Of a DNA stretch of 64,000 nt, positions 38,119 through 47,755 are shown one piece after another. The position numbers and the translations under genes were made by a program. Source of the stretch: Yersinia rohdei ATCC 43380 (GTDB taxonomy: Bacteria > Pseudomonadota > Gammaproteobacteria > Enterobacterales > Enterobacteriaceae); the NCBI RefSeq assembly GCF_000173775.1, contig NZ_ACCD01000006.1, positions 89,240 through 153,239 of the forward strand. The letters run 5' to 3'. How positions within the stretch are numbered: position 1 is the stretch's first letter; every line of letters begins with the position of its first letter. The notes under the pieces are model-generated. The model was not told the DNA's origin. It searched no databases and worked only from the letters and a program-made list of their open reading frames with translations.

Positions 38119-38853
38119 ATGAGCAGGAAATGGGTGTTAATTACCGGTGGCAGCCGTGGCATTGGCCGCGCCTTGGTCGAAGAACTGGCCAAAGAATGGA
38201 ATGTTGTTTTTACCTGGCGTAATGGTGAACAACAAAGCCGCGATGTTATCGAAAACTGTGCAGGGCAGCCCGGTTGGGTGATGGGCTATCGCTGTGACGG
38301 CAGCAATGAAGCTGATGTCGATGTGCTAGCGCCGCAATTGCTGGAAAAATATGGCCCGCCGGGGGCCGTTATCCATAATGCTGGCATCAGTGGTGATGGC
38401 TTACATATTCAGCAGGATGGTGATAACTGGCGTAATGTTCTGGATACCAACCTGAATGCGGTGTTCTACTGGAATAAGCACCTATTACCGCCAATGATGA
38501 TGCAAGGTGAAGGCGCGTTGTTGCTGATGTCTTCGGTTACCGCGATTAAAGGTAATGTCGGGCAGAGCGCTTATGGTGCCAGTAAAGCGGCGATGATGGG
38601 TCTTGGCCGCTCATTGTCGCTGGAAATGGGGCGCTTTGGTATTCGGGTTAATTGCTTGCTACCGGGCATTATCGACAGTGATATGACGCGGGCGATGCCA
38701 ACGGATGCCCTTAAAGGATTACGTAAGCAAATACCTTTACGGCGTTTGGGTGATGCACAAGAAGTCGCCCGCGTGAGTGCCTTTATGATAGGCAATGACA
38801 GCCGCTATATGACCGGTCAGGCTTTGGTTTTGGATGGCGGCTTGACGGCTTGA
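38119..38853 (+). CDS. 3-ketoacyl-ACP reductase-like SDR (FabG-like)
   Basis: This 244-residue short-chain dehydrogenase has the NADP-binding motif TGGSRGIGRA, HNAGIS, and the catalytic Ser (LLMSSVTAIKG) and Tyr-x3-Lys (SAYGASKAA). It should reduce 3-ketoacyl-ACP in the mini-FAS. It is the last gene of the cluster, 4 bases after the ACP gene. An ERIC-family element begins right at the stop. Confidence 0.92.
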   Translation: MSRKWVLITGGSRGIGRALVEELAKEWNVVFTWRNGEQQSRDVIENCAGQPGWVMGYRCDGSNEADVDVLAPQLLEKYGPPGAVIHNAGISGDGLHIQQDGDNWRNVLDTNLNAVFYWNKHLLPPMMMQGEGALLLMSSVTAIKGNVGQSAYGASKAAMMGLGRSLSLEMGRFGIRVNCLLPGIIDSDMTRAMPTDALKGLRKQIPLRRLGDAQEVARVSAFMIGNDSRYMTGQALVLDGGLTA

Positions 38854-38966
38854 CTTGGAACTACAGGGGGTTAGCTACTCTGATTCACCCGAATCACTTA
38901 ACTTGAGTAAGTTCATCGGGATGAGTGGGTTTGCAACCGGCCTGTAGTGCCAATAATTTCAGGGTA
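38854..38966. repeat. ERIC-family repeat, copy 3 (truncated at the left)
   Basis: The core CCCGAATCACTTAACTTGAG / TAAGTTCATCGGGA and the right end AATTTCAGGGTA identify the family. The element begins at the stop codon of the ketoreductase gene and may lack about 14 bases of the usual end. It occupies the convergent gap with the PheC-like gene and may serve as a terminator hairpin for both. Confidence 0.75.
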
Positions 38967-38991
38967 AAAATAGTGGTTAATTAATTGCCGC

Positions 38992-39756
38992 TTATTCAGA
39001 AATATTCCATTTATGTGCCAATGTGGATTTTGTCTCACCACTGAGCCATTGGTTTATTTCATTGAGTAGCGGCTGATTATCTTTCGCCATCATATATACT
39101 TTGTAGCTACCGGTGCCGGGTAAGATTTCGGGTGTCGCAACGCAAAATACGCCCGGCTCTTCGCTCTGGTAATAATCCCCTTCGATTAAGTCTGTGAACA
39201 TAATATCGGCGCTTTGGTCTCGGACTCCCTGCAAATTGGCAACATTATCATTGGTGCGGATAATTTGTGCTTGCTTGATATTGGCATCGACAAAAGATTG
39301 ATTGGTGCCACCGGGGTTCACAATAACTTTCACAGTTTCTTTATCTATCGCCTCCAACGTGGGAAATTTCTTTGATTGCTGGCAATTGGCTAAGGCAATT
39401 TTACCGTTTTTGACCACCGGGCTGGATAAGGCGAATTGTGCTGCCCGACCGGGTGTTGCTGTAACACCGCCCATGGCAATATCAAATTTGTCTGCGGCTA
39501 AGTCTGTAGAAAGTGTTGGCCAACTGCTTGGTACAAAATTGACTTTAAGCTTCAGGCTTTCTCCTAGGGATTTTGCCATATCAATATCGTAGCCAACCAG
39601 TTGCCCCTGCTTATCGTGAAATGCCAAAGGAGCATAATCACCGGGAACACCAATACGTAGCTCCCCGCTTTGTTTAATTTCCTGCCAGTTTTTTGCCAAT
39701 GCGGATTGGCTACTGATTAATGCTACGAGCATTATTCCCAGAGATAGCTTCTTCAT
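38992..39756 (-). CDS. Periplasmic cyclohexadienyl dehydratase-like protein (PheC-like)
   Basis: This 254-residue protein has a signal peptide (cleavage near ALA-KNW) and the fold of a family-3 solute-binding protein. It matches Pseudomonas PheC in several blocks: SWPTLSTDLAADKFDIAMGG, VIVNPGGTNQSF, and MFTDLIEGDYY with the catalytic-type Glu. PheC converts prephenate or arogenate to phenylpyruvate or phenylalanine in the periplasm. ATG 39756 with AGGAG upstream is preferred. No permease or ATPase gene is adjacent, which favours an enzyme over a transporter part. Confidence 0.78.
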   Translation of the reverse strand: MKKLSLGIMLVALISSQSALAKNWQEIKQSGELRIGVPGDYAPLAFHDKQGQLVGYDIDMAKSLGESLKLKVNFVPSSWPTLSTDLAADKFDIAMGGVTATPGRAAQFALSSPVVKNGKIALANCQQSKKFPTLEAIDKETVKVIVNPGGTNQSFVDANIKQAQIIRTNDNVANLQGVRDQSADIMFTDLIEGDYYQSEEPGVFCVATPEILPGTGSYKVYMMAKDNQPLLNEINQWLSGETKSTLAHKWNISE

Positions 39757-39910
39757 TTTCACTCCTGTTATTGTTATAAAATTCAAAATGAGAATAACGT
39801 GATGTCTTATTTTTAATCAATGATTTTATTGGGGAATATGGTGGGGGGATTTTAGAAAGGATAAAAATGGTTCCCCGTGTTACCACGAGAAACCAGATAA
39901 AATATTTTGT

Positions 39911-42286
39911 TTAGAAATTAACTCGGATACCGATATTAGCCATGATTGGCGACTCAATATGTGTGCCATTACGATAATTTGCTTCAGCATAAAGAGTGGT
40001 TTGTCTGGTCAGATTCACGTCCACACCCAGACCATATTTTGCTGTATTACCAGAGAAATCATTATTAAAGTCGTTTACCTGGTTTATGGTCACAGTATTT
40101 GAGGTAATGAACTCTCTTTCAATCGCAACTTTAGCGTATGGGCGAATTATCGCACCATTTTTTAAGTCGAATTTTGTCCCAAGATGAGTCCCTAATTCGC
40201 CTTTTATTGAGTGGTTATTGCCGGTTTTCGCCTTCATTCCATTGTTAAGTGTAATATCTTTATCTTGTGCGGTGAAATAACTGGTACGGGCATAAGGCTC
40301 GACAAACCAACTATCAGATAACCGGTAGTGATAGCCAGCTTCAAGGGAACCTCCGACCGCATTTTGATCGTAATCGCTTTGTACAGAACCCCCATTGGTC
40401 ATATTGGCATTCAGTGAATTCTTAAAATGGTTAGCTTTAACAACAGCATCAATATAATAGCCACTGTTATCGAAATAGCTGCCGTAAGCACCTAAACTAT
40501 AACTATCAATACTGCTGTTTCCACCACGAGCATGTTTCACCCGGTTATTGCTATACGCGGTAAAGCCCCCTAAAACTAACTGCCCTGAAGACAAACCAAA
40601 TACTTTATCGGCACCAATTTCAAAACCATCTTGTTGTAAACGATATGCGGCATCATGGGCGGCACTGACGCGGGTGTTATTGGTCAAATAACGGCCCCAA
40701 ATACTGGCGTTATCACCTTTACTGTTATTTAAATCACCTTTGCGTAACCGTAGATTCTGCAATTCACCATCAAAAATAAACTGGCTGGCTGAAGCCATAC
40801 TTAATACAGCATCAGTTGATGGAGTTGTTTTAATTGCAGTTTCTGGCTCTGGGTCTACTGTTGCGGGGTTTTCCGGTTCTGTTGGCCCAGGTTCAACCTC
40901 TGTATTTAATACTGCGCCTAAATACCACAGGTTTCCCCCCGCTCGAGCCAAATTATTCCCCTTATTTAGGCCATAAACATAGGTGCCGCCATCGACTTCA
41001 GAGATATTGGCACCACTGAATGAGGCCAGGGTGAATTGTGCATTGCCACCGAGATCGTGAATAAGATTTAAGGTTGTTTCACCGGGAGCAGTAATTTCAA
41101 CACCAGAATCATTCACCATTACTTTATGCGATCCGCTGGCATTGGCGATGGTGATAAAGTTGCCTCGACCTTCCGCAACCGAGGTATTGAACAGGAAAGA
41201 ACCTGAACCGGAAAGTGTGCCGATATTTAATGAAGTATAGTTGCTGCCGGTTCCTGATTGGAATGCAACTTCGCCACCATTTATGGTTAAATTATCAACA
41301 GTGGCGAAAGCATTATTGGCTGCATTATATCGCACCATTAAATGACTATTTTCACCATTAAGAACGATATTTTCAGCATAAGCACCATTAGTTTCAGCGG
41401 TATCAAGATACACTGTGGCGGCATTATTTATCTGTGTCAGTCCGGTTAATTTCCCTCCTGCACGCACCCAAGAATAAGCGCGATCAAATAAGGTGGTATC
41501 CCGTGACTCACCCCCAGCATAAATATTTTGGTAAGAGGTGTCTTTAAATATTGCGTTGCTGGAAAACCCGGTATTATCGATGCGTTGATAGGCTTTATCA
41601 TAAAATGTCGCATTAACACTGTGACCATTGGATGCGACTATTTGCTTACTGGAGTCAACAAATTCCGAGTCGTATGAAGTGGCTTTAGTATCCCAGTTCT
41701 TCGACTCATTCTTCATGCCCCATAACATTTCATAAGAGGTATCTTGATAGCGGCTATTGGTGATGTAGGGGTTGAATTGAATACTATTATCTTCAGCAGT
41801 TTCAGTGTAAATATTCCCTCCCATAGCGAATTGGGTAGAAACCACCACTGCTGAATTACCTTTAGCAACTGTTTGGTCAGCGGATGTCATGACCCACATC
41901 AAACTGTTGTTTAACGTGGTTTTCTCTGCTCTGCCCTCATAGGTCGGGCCACCTTGATAATGGGTGCCACTGATGGTAAAACGGCTGTTATTGACCTCAG
42001 TATAGCGAATAGTGCCTAAGGCTACCGCCGCGCCAAAATAGTCATGAGGTTGGTATAGTTCATAGCCTTCGCCATTAAAAATAAAATGATTATCTACTGT
42101 TCCGGCAGTGACACCGTCGCCCAATGAAATACTGTGAAATTCGCCCGCCCCAGATTTAGATTGTTCGCAAATATCGGAAACGGTATAGCCTACACAGGGG
42201 GCCGCATTTGCGCTCATCGAGGCTGTGGTACAAATAATAGAGGAAATAGCAATGCTGAGGTAGGTTCTTGTTATATGAGTATTCAT
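39911..42286 (-). CDS. AIDA-type autotransporter
   Basis: This 791-residue protein has a signal peptide (cleavage near ANA-APC) and a passenger of roughly 450 residues. The passenger contains AIDA-like repeats of about 20 residues (pattern F-x-D-x-x-Y-x-x-I-x-x-G-G, e.g. FKDTSYQNIYAGGESRDT). A Pro/Glu/Thr-rich linker (VEPGPTEPENPATVDPEPE) and a C-terminal beta-barrel of about 270 residues ending IGIRVNF follow. A cysteine pair (PCVGYTVSDIC) opens the passenger. It is likely surface-exposed and adhesive; the ligand is unknown. It stands alone between pheC-like and dsdC. Confidence 0.9.
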   Translation of the reverse strand: MNTHITRTYLSIAISSIICTTASMSANAAPCVGYTVSDICEQSKSGAGEFHSISLGDGVTAGTVDNHFIFNGEGYELYQPHDYFGAAVALGTIRYTEVNNSRFTISGTHYQGGPTYEGRAEKTTLNNSLMWVMTSADQTVAKGNSAVVVSTQFAMGGNIYTETAEDNSIQFNPYITNSRYQDTSYEMLWGMKNESKNWDTKATSYDSEFVDSSKQIVASNGHSVNATFYDKAYQRIDNTGFSSNAIFKDTSYQNIYAGGESRDTTLFDRAYSWVRAGGKLTGLTQINNAATVYLDTAETNGAYAENIVLNGENSHLMVRYNAANNAFATVDNLTINGGEVAFQSGTGSNYTSLNIGTLSGSGSFLFNTSVAEGRGNFITIANASGSHKVMVNDSGVEITAPGETTLNLIHDLGGNAQFTLASFSGANISEVDGGTYVYGLNKGNNLARAGGNLWYLGAVLNTEVEPGPTEPENPATVDPEPETAIKTTPSTDAVLSMASASQFIFDGELQNLRLRKGDLNNSKGDNASIWGRYLTNNTRVSAAHDAAYRLQQDGFEIGADKVFGLSSGQLVLGGFTAYSNNRVKHARGGNSSIDSYSLGAYGSYFDNSGYYIDAVVKANHFKNSLNANMTNGGSVQSDYDQNAVGGSLEAGYHYRLSDSWFVEPYARTSYFTAQDKDITLNNGMKAKTGNNHSIKGELGTHLGTKFDLKNGAIIRPYAKVAIEREFITSNTVTINQVNDFNNDFSGNTAKYGLGVDVNLTRQTTLYAEANYRNGTHIESPIMANIGIRVNF

Positions 42287-42678
42287 TAGGATAAAATCCC
42301 TGATTAATTTTTAATAAGTTTATTAGCGACTGGGAACGTTCCATTAAAACGTTATAATTTAGGTTTTATAATCTATGGATATAACTAATTGAAGGTGTTT
42401 GAGATATTTACGCACCAAAAAAACTATTATTTAATTTTAATGAATATTTATATCTCGAAACATTGTGGCTAATATAGCAAACTTATTTTTGGTGTTGTAT
42501 GGGAATGCATTCCTACATCTGTAGGAAGAGTCCTAAGATCGATTGGTAATGATCTGAGCCAATTAAAGGGGATTTTGGGTTAAGGTGATGACACCTGAAT
42601 AGCAGTTTATTCCTATGTCATCTTATAAGGCTGAGGCCATTTTCACTGTATTTAGTGGTGTCCCACCGGTAAGCGAGG
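42287..42678. promoter_or_regulatory. Autotransporter promoter region / dsdC downstream gap
   Basis: This 392-base gap has no gene. The part near 42287-42480 is AT-rich and should contain the autotransporter promoter on the minus strand. AGGTGATGACACCT at 42579-42592 is a small hairpin; no T-run follows, so I do not call it a terminator. Confidence 0.3.
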
Positions 42679-43620
42679 TCAGGATTCATTTGCCATCTTT
42701 TTTAGCCATTGAATAAAAGCATTAATTTTCGGCCATTGCCTATCTGATAGGGTTGAGACGTAATAGCGCTGCTCACATTTTACTTCCAAACCGGGGAAGG
42801 GCATTATTAGCTCTTGATTTTCCAGTCTTTTTGTCACTAATTTTTTACGCCCCATAGCGACACCAACATGATTAATGGCGGCGATAATGGCCAAATCTGA
42901 GCGGTCAAAGCCCATGCTGCGCTGAGTGGGAGAGAGGTCAAAACCGGCTTGTTGACTCCAACTATCCCACTCACTGCTATCGGAATCATAGCTCCAGGCT
43001 TGTCGGTCATGAAGCAAAGTACATTGCTGCAAATTGATAAGATTACCATTAAGTTGATGTTTTTCTGCATATTCTGGGCTGCATACTGGCACCATGGATT
43101 CATCCATTAAGTGTTGATATGACAGTTTCTCTGGCGTTTTATCATCAAAATAAATAGCCAAATCAATGCCGCCGCCCTGGAAATTAACATTTTCATTGCC
43201 TGTTAGAATATTCAAACTGATCGCGGGGTAATGGTGGGCAAAATCGGCCAACTTGGGCACCAACCAGCACTGAGCGATAGACGGGCGAGAATAAACAGTC
43301 AGTGTGCCAGACAGTTCTTGATTCTTTATTTCCAAGATTTCCTGATTGAGATACTCCAATGAGGACTTCAATACCCAAAATACCCGCTCTCCCTCACTGG
43401 TGAGTTCCACTTTGCGGTGAAAACGCTGGAATAGCTTGAAACCTAACTCCTCCTCCAGGCTATTAATCCGGTGGCTGACGGCACTGGGACTAATAGATAA
43501 CTCCTCGGCTGCCAGTGCAAATGAGCTATGTCGCGCGGCAATTTCAAAGGTATAGAGTTTAGATAGCTGATAGCCATTCAGTAGTTTATTACGGGTGATA
43601 TAGCTTTTTTCTGGATACAT
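42679..43620 (-). CDS. dsdC: LysR-type activator DsdC
   Basis: This 313-residue LysR regulator has an N-terminal helix-turn-helix (FALAAEELSISPSAVSHRIN) and a stretch (SGTLTVYSRPSIAQCWLVP) almost identical to E. coli DsdC. DsdC activates the D-serine genes in response to D-serine. It is divergent from dsdX-dsdA, the standard arrangement, with a 229-base shared promoter region. Confidence 0.94.
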   Translation of the reverse strand: MYPEKSYITRNKLLNGYQLSKLYTFEIAARHSSFALAAEELSISPSAVSHRINSLEEELGFKLFQRFHRKVELTSEGERVFWVLKSSLEYLNQEILEIKNQELSGTLTVYSRPSIAQCWLVPKLADFAHHYPAISLNILTGNENVNFQGGGIDLAIYFDDKTPEKLSYQHLMDESMVPVCSPEYAEKHQLNGNLINLQQCTLLHDRQAWSYDSDSSEWDSWSQQAGFDLSPTQRSMGFDRSDLAIIAAINHVGVAMGRKKLVTKRLENQELIMPFPGLEVKCEQRYYVSTLSDRQWPKINAFIQWLKKMANES

Positions 43621-43849
43621 GGCGGCGTCTCAATCACTGTTTCTGGTGCAAATAGTATACCGCAATGACTGACTTGCTAAGCCATTAGGAACATCTAGTT
43701 TGATGCAAGCTAGGATTAGTTGCAAAACTTTGACCAATATTGCGCTTTTGATTCAATCTAGCTCATCTGAATGGCGTTTTTTATCATTTGTCAGTGCCGA
43801 CCAATTCTTATTCAATGGGCGCATAATTTATTATTAGAAGAGGTCGGCT

Positions 43850-45187
43850 ATGGACTCACAAATATGGGTAGTGGGGACGTTATTAACGAGCATCATTATT
43901 ATTATCTTCACTATTGTAAAACTGAAAATACATCCCTTTCTAGCGCTGCTATTAGCCAGTTTTTATGTCGGGCTATTAATGGGCATGAACCCACTGGAGA
44001 TGGTGAGCTCCATTGAAGGCGGGATTGGTGGCACGCTAGGTTTTTTAGCCGCAGTGATTGGTTTGGGGACTATCCTCGGCAAAATGATGGAAATTTCCGG
44101 TGCCGCAGAGCGCATCGGCATCACTTTACAGCGCTGCCGCTGGTTATCGCCAGATGTCACTATGGTGTTGGTCGGCTTAATCTGCGGTATCACCTTATTT
44201 GTTGAGGTGGGTGTTGTCTTATTGATTCCCTTAGCTTTTTCAATTGCCAAGAAAACCAATACCTCATTACTGAAGTTGGCCATTCCGCTGTGTACTGCTT
44301 TGATGGCGGTGCATTGTGTGGTGCCACCGCACCCGGCTGCCATGTATGTTACCAATGCTTTAGGGGCTGATATTGGCACCGTGATTGTTTACGGGCTGGT
44401 AGTCGGATTAGCTGCATCACTAATTGGCGGCCCACTCTTTTTGCGCCTTGTGGGCAAACGTCTGCCATTTAAAACTGTGCCAAAAGCTTTCTCTGAAATT
44501 AATGTGCGCAATGAAGACGAGCTGCCCTCTTTAGCGGCCACTTTATTTACTGTTCTATTGCCGATTATTTTGATGCTGGCAAAAACTGCCGCAGAACTGA
44601 ATATGGAGAAAGGCACCACGCTCTATTTAACATTGGAGTTTATCGGTAATCCCATCACCGCCATGTTTATTGCCGCGTTTGTTGCCTATTACACTTTAGG
44701 TATTCGGCAGAATATGGGGATGAGTACGTTGCTGGCGAAAACGGAAGACAGTTTCTCTTCTATTGCCAATATTCTATTGATTATTGGTGCCGGTGGGGCA
44801 TTTAACGGCATATTAAAAGCCAGTGGGCTGGCGGATTCGCTGGCGATAATTTTATCTAATTTGGATATGCACCCGATTCTACTGGCTTGGCTGGTGGCGC
44901 TAATTCTACATGCTGCCGTCGGCTCGGCGACCGTCGCCATGATGGGGGCAACCGCCATTGTTTCACCCATATTGCCCATGTATCCCAATGTCAGTCCGGA
45001 AATAATCACTCTGGCTATTGGCTCCGGCGCAATTGGTTTCACTATTGTCACCGACTCATTATTTTGGTTGGTAAAACAATATTGCGGCGCAACCTTGAGT
45101 GAGACATTTAAATATTATACCACCGCGACCTTTATTGCCTCGGTGATAGCTTTAGGTACTACTTTCCTACTTTCTTACATCATTTGA
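43850..45187 (+). CDS. dsdX: D-serine transporter DsdX (GntP family)
   Basis: This 445-residue permease has about 12 membrane helices. Family features include [19 protein letters not shown] and [15 protein letters not shown]. It imports D-serine for the deaminase encoded next. The position between dsdC and dsdA fixes the assignment within the gluconate-permease family. AGAGGT precedes ATG 43850. Confidence 0.93.
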   Translation: MDSQIWVVGTLLTSIIIIIFTIVKLKIHPFLALLLASFYVGLLMGMNPLEMVSSIEGGIGGTLGFLAAVIGLGTILGKMMEISGAAERIGITLQRCRWLSPDVTMVLVGLICGITLFVEVGVVLLIPLAFSIAKKTNTSLLKLAIPLCTALMAVHCVVPPHPAAMYVTNALGADIGTVIVYGLVVGLAASLIGGPLFLRLVGKRLPFKTVPKAFSEINVRNEDELPSLAATLFTVLLPIILMLAKTAAELNMEKGTTLYLTLEFIGNPITAMFIAAFVAYYTLGIRQNMGMSTLLAKTEDSFSSIANILLIIGAGGAFNGILKASGLADSLAIILSNLDMHPILLAWLVALILHAAVGSATVAMMGATAIVSPILPMYPNVSPEIITLAIGSGAIGFTIVTDSLFWLVKQYCGATLSETFKYYTTATFIASVIALGTTFLLSYII

Positions 45188-45204
45188 TCGAAAAGAGACA
45201 TTCT

Positions 45205-46536
45205 ATGAAAAGCACTGAGATTGATAAATTAATTACCGACTTTCCTTTGGTTAAAAAGCTTATCAATTTAGAGGAGGTAACCTGGTTTAATCCGCAGGCG
45301 ACAACAGTTGAAAAAGGGCTGCCTTATGTCGGGTTAGCACAGCGGGATGTGACAGATGCTGAAGCCCGGTTGCGACGCTTTGCCCCTTATCTCTGCCAGG
45401 CGTTTCCTGAAACACAACCCACAAATGGCATTATTGAATCGAAGATTTTGGCGATCCCCGCTATGCAACAAGCCCTGCAACAACGTTATGGGGTGGAGAT
45501 AACCGGCCGCCTGTTATTAAAGCAAGACAGCCATTTGCCGATTTCTGGTTCAATTAAAGCCCGTGGTGGCATTTATGAAGTGTTAACACATGCTGAAAAA
45601 CTGGCAATGCAAGCCGGTTTATTGGCTGAAACCGACAACTACAGCAAGTTGTTTTCAGATGATTTCCGTCAGTTTTTCAGTCAGTACCGCATTGCAGTCG
45701 GCTCCACCGGCAATTTGGGAATGTCGATTGGCATTATGAGCGCCAAGTTGGGGTTCAGTGTCAGTGTGCATATGTCGGCCGATGCCCGTGAATGGAAAAA
45801 ACGTAAACTGCGCGAGCATGGCGTTAATGTGGTGGAGTATGAGCAGGACTATGGCGTGGCCGTAGCGCAGGGGCGCAAACAGGCGGAATCTGATCCAAAT
45901 TGCTTCTTTATTGACGATGAAAATTCGCCCACCTTGTTTTTGGGTTACTCCGTCGCGGGCGGTCGGCTGAAGACTCAGTTTGCCGAGCAACAGATTGTGG
46001 TTGATGAAAACCACCCATTATTTGTTTATCTTCCTTGTGGGGTGGGGGGCGGCCCCGGTGGAGTGGCTTTCGGCTTGAAACTGGCATTTGGTGACCATGT
46101 TCATTGTATTTTTGCCGAGCCGACCCATTCGCCTTGTATGTTATTGGGGGTGCACACCGGCCTGCATGATGGTATTTCTGTGCAGGATATTGGCATAGAT
46201 AATATTACCGCCGCAGATGGTTTGGCTGTAGGACGGGCGTCGGGATTTGTGGGTCGCGCGATGGAGCATTTGCTGGACGGTTTTTATACCTTAAGTGATG
46301 CAGAAATGTATGACTTACTTGGGTTGCTAAACCGGCATGAGGGCATTCGTCTGGAACCTTCTGCCTTGGCGGGGATGCCCGGCCCGGCGCGGGTGAGTAG
46401 CAGTACAGATTATTTGCAAGATAATCACTTTAGTGCTGAGAAAATGCGCAATGCGACCCATCTGGTCTGGGCGACGGGTGGTGGTATGGTGCCCGCTGAA
46501 GAGATGGCGCGCTATCTCGCGACGGCGAAAATCTGA
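45205..46536 (+). CDS. dsdA: D-serine ammonia-lyase (dehydratase)
   Basis: PLP enzyme of 443 residues that converts D-serine to pyruvate and ammonia. The PLP lysine lies in [11 protein letters not shown] and the phosphate-binding loop in [28 protein letters not shown] follows. ATG 45205 matches the E. coli protein (442 residues) rather than the TTG at 45184 that overlaps dsdX. D-serine degradation gives carbon and nitrogen and protects against D-serine toxicity. A terminator follows. Confidence 0.95.
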   Translation: MKSTEIDKLITDFPLVKKLINLEEVTWFNPQATTVEKGLPYVGLAQRDVTDAEARLRRFAPYLCQAFPETQPTNGIIESKILAIPAMQQALQQRYGVEITGRLLLKQDSHLPISGSIKARGGIYEVLTHAEKLAMQAGLLAETDNYSKLFSDDFRQFFSQYRIAVGSTGNLGMSIGIMSAKLGFSVSVHMSADAREWKKRKLREHGVNVVEYEQDYGVAVAQGRKQAESDPNCFFIDDENSPTLFLGYSVAGGRLKTQFAEQQIVVDENHPLFVYLPCGVGGGPGGVAFGLKLAFGDHVHCIFAEPTHSPCMLLGVHTGLHDGISVQDIGIDNITAADGLAVGRASGFVGRAMEHLLDGFYTLSDAEMYDLLGLLNRHEGIRLEPSALAGMPGPARVSSSTDYLQDNHFSAEKMRNATHLVWATGGGMVPAEEMARYLATAKI

Positions 46537-46580
46537 CTTTTTTATTATCCGCGAGCAAGATGCTGCGGATATGACCGCCA

Positions 46581-46606
46581 AGCCACGGCTTTAGTCGTGG
46601 CTTTTT
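46581..46606 (+). terminator. dsdA terminator
   Basis: AGCCACG (46581-46587) pairs with CGTGGCT (46596-46602) around an 8-base loop and is followed by TTTTAC, forming a Rho-independent terminator 45 bases after dsdA. Flanking A and T residues extend the stem by a pair. Confidence 0.85.
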
Positions 46607-46792
46607 ACCTTTCCATTGCTGCACGTTTAGTGCGCAAATTCGCACTTTTTTTGTGCAACTCTGTGTTGGTATTCAAGTGCTGCCCTAATTCCCTCTCCTT
46701 GTTATCTTCGGTCAACGCGCCCGCCTGTTTGAACAGAATTAAAAATACTTATTTATTTACAATGAGTTATTTGTTTTTGTTCTGCTTTAGGT

Positions 46793-46853
46793 TGCCACTT
46801 ATTACCAAGTGGCATAGTTCATGCTTATGTCATTACATTCAAGTGACTTGAAT
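46793..46853. promoter_or_regulatory. Two palindromic operator candidates before the ABC/amidohydrolase operon
   Basis: TGCCACTT-ATTACC-AAGTGGCA (46793-46814) is an 8-bp perfect inverted repeat. ATTCAAGT-G-ACTTGAAT (46837-46853) is a perfect 17-bp palindrome. Both share an AAGTG(G/A)C half-site and lie 34-94 bases before the binding-protein start. They are candidate operators for the XRE-cupin regulator encoded at the end of the same cassette; that link is inference. Confidence 0.5.
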
Positions 46854-46886
46854 ATATTTCAAACTACTTTAAATGGGGCGGCAATC

Positions 46887-47744
46887 ATGAAACGACATAA
46901 ACACGCGATACCTTTGTGCTGGGCAATGCTGTGTGCTGCCAGCGTATTCTCTGCCGCTGCTCATAGCGCAGATTTGCTGGACAGAATCAAAGCCGATAAG
47001 ACGATAACCATTGCCTCGGAAGCGCGTTATGCGCCATTTGAGTCGGTAGAGAATGGCAAGATTGTGGGTTATGACGTTGATTTAATGCATCATATTTTGC
47101 AAAAAAATCTTCCGGGGGTTGAGGTTAAGCAACTTGATTTACCTTTCCAGGGCATTTTGCCCGGCCTTGATGCCAAGAAATTCGATTTTGTCGTCACTGC
47201 GGTGACGGTAAATAAACAGCGCATGGATCATTTTGCTTTTACGGTTCCGATTGCTGAATCCACCGTAGCATTGCTAAAACGCGATAATGATAAATCTATC
47301 AACACGTTAGATGATTTAAGTGGCAAGGTGGTGGGATCGCAAGCCGGTTCTGGTCAGCTTCAGGTGCTGCAAGATTTCAATGAAAAACTGAAAGCCAGTG
47401 GCAAGCCGGGCCTGAAAGAAATCAAACAATATGTCTCCTTCGATGAAGCCTACGCCGATTTGGCCAACAAGCGCCTAGACGGTGTTGCCCAGTCGCTGGC
47501 CAACCTTGGCCCGCTAATCAAAACCCGACCGGGTATTTTTACCACCCTGAAACCCATGTTAGGGCCAACCACCTATTTTGGCTGGGTTGGGCGCAAAGAT
47601 GATGATAGCGCCACCTTGGTGAAACTGTTCAGTGACGGCATCAGTGAAGCTAACCGCGACGGCACCATGCAAGCATTGCAGCAGAAATGGTTCGGTTTCG
47701 TGATGGATGTTCCAGCCGACCAAATGCCAGCACCCAGTTTGTAA
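46887..47744 (+). CDS. Polar amino-acid ABC importer, binding protein (second system)
   Basis: This 285-residue family-3 binding protein has a signal peptide (cleavage near AHS-ADL), the ligand motif YAPFESVENGKIVGYDVDL and the block FDFVVTAVTVNKQRMDHFAF. It leads a binding protein-permease-permease-ATPase-amidohydrolase-DUF1989 operon. ATG 46887 gives a normal signal peptide, unlike longer in-frame starts. The substrate is probably an amino acid derivative handled by the downstream hydrolase, which is inference. Confidence 0.92.
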   Translation: MKRHKHAIPLCWAMLCAASVFSAAAHSADLLDRIKADKTITIASEARYAPFESVENGKIVGYDVDLMHHILQKNLPGVEVKQLDLPFQGILPGLDAKKFDFVVTAVTVNKQRMDHFAFTVPIAESTVALLKRDNDKSINTLDDLSGKVVGSQAGSGQLQVLQDFNEKLKASGKPGLKEIKQYVSFDEAYADLANKRLDGVAQSLANLGPLIKTRPGIFTTLKPMLGPTTYFGWVGRKDDDSATLVKLFSDGISEANRDGTMQALQQKWFGFVMDVPADQMPAPSL

Positions 47745-47755
47745 GAGGATTAAAT

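Noticed and set aside
38992..39756. Plain amino-acid binding protein of an ABC importer
   Set aside because: Sequence blocks match PheC and no transporter genes are adjacent; kept as PheC-like with moderate confidence.
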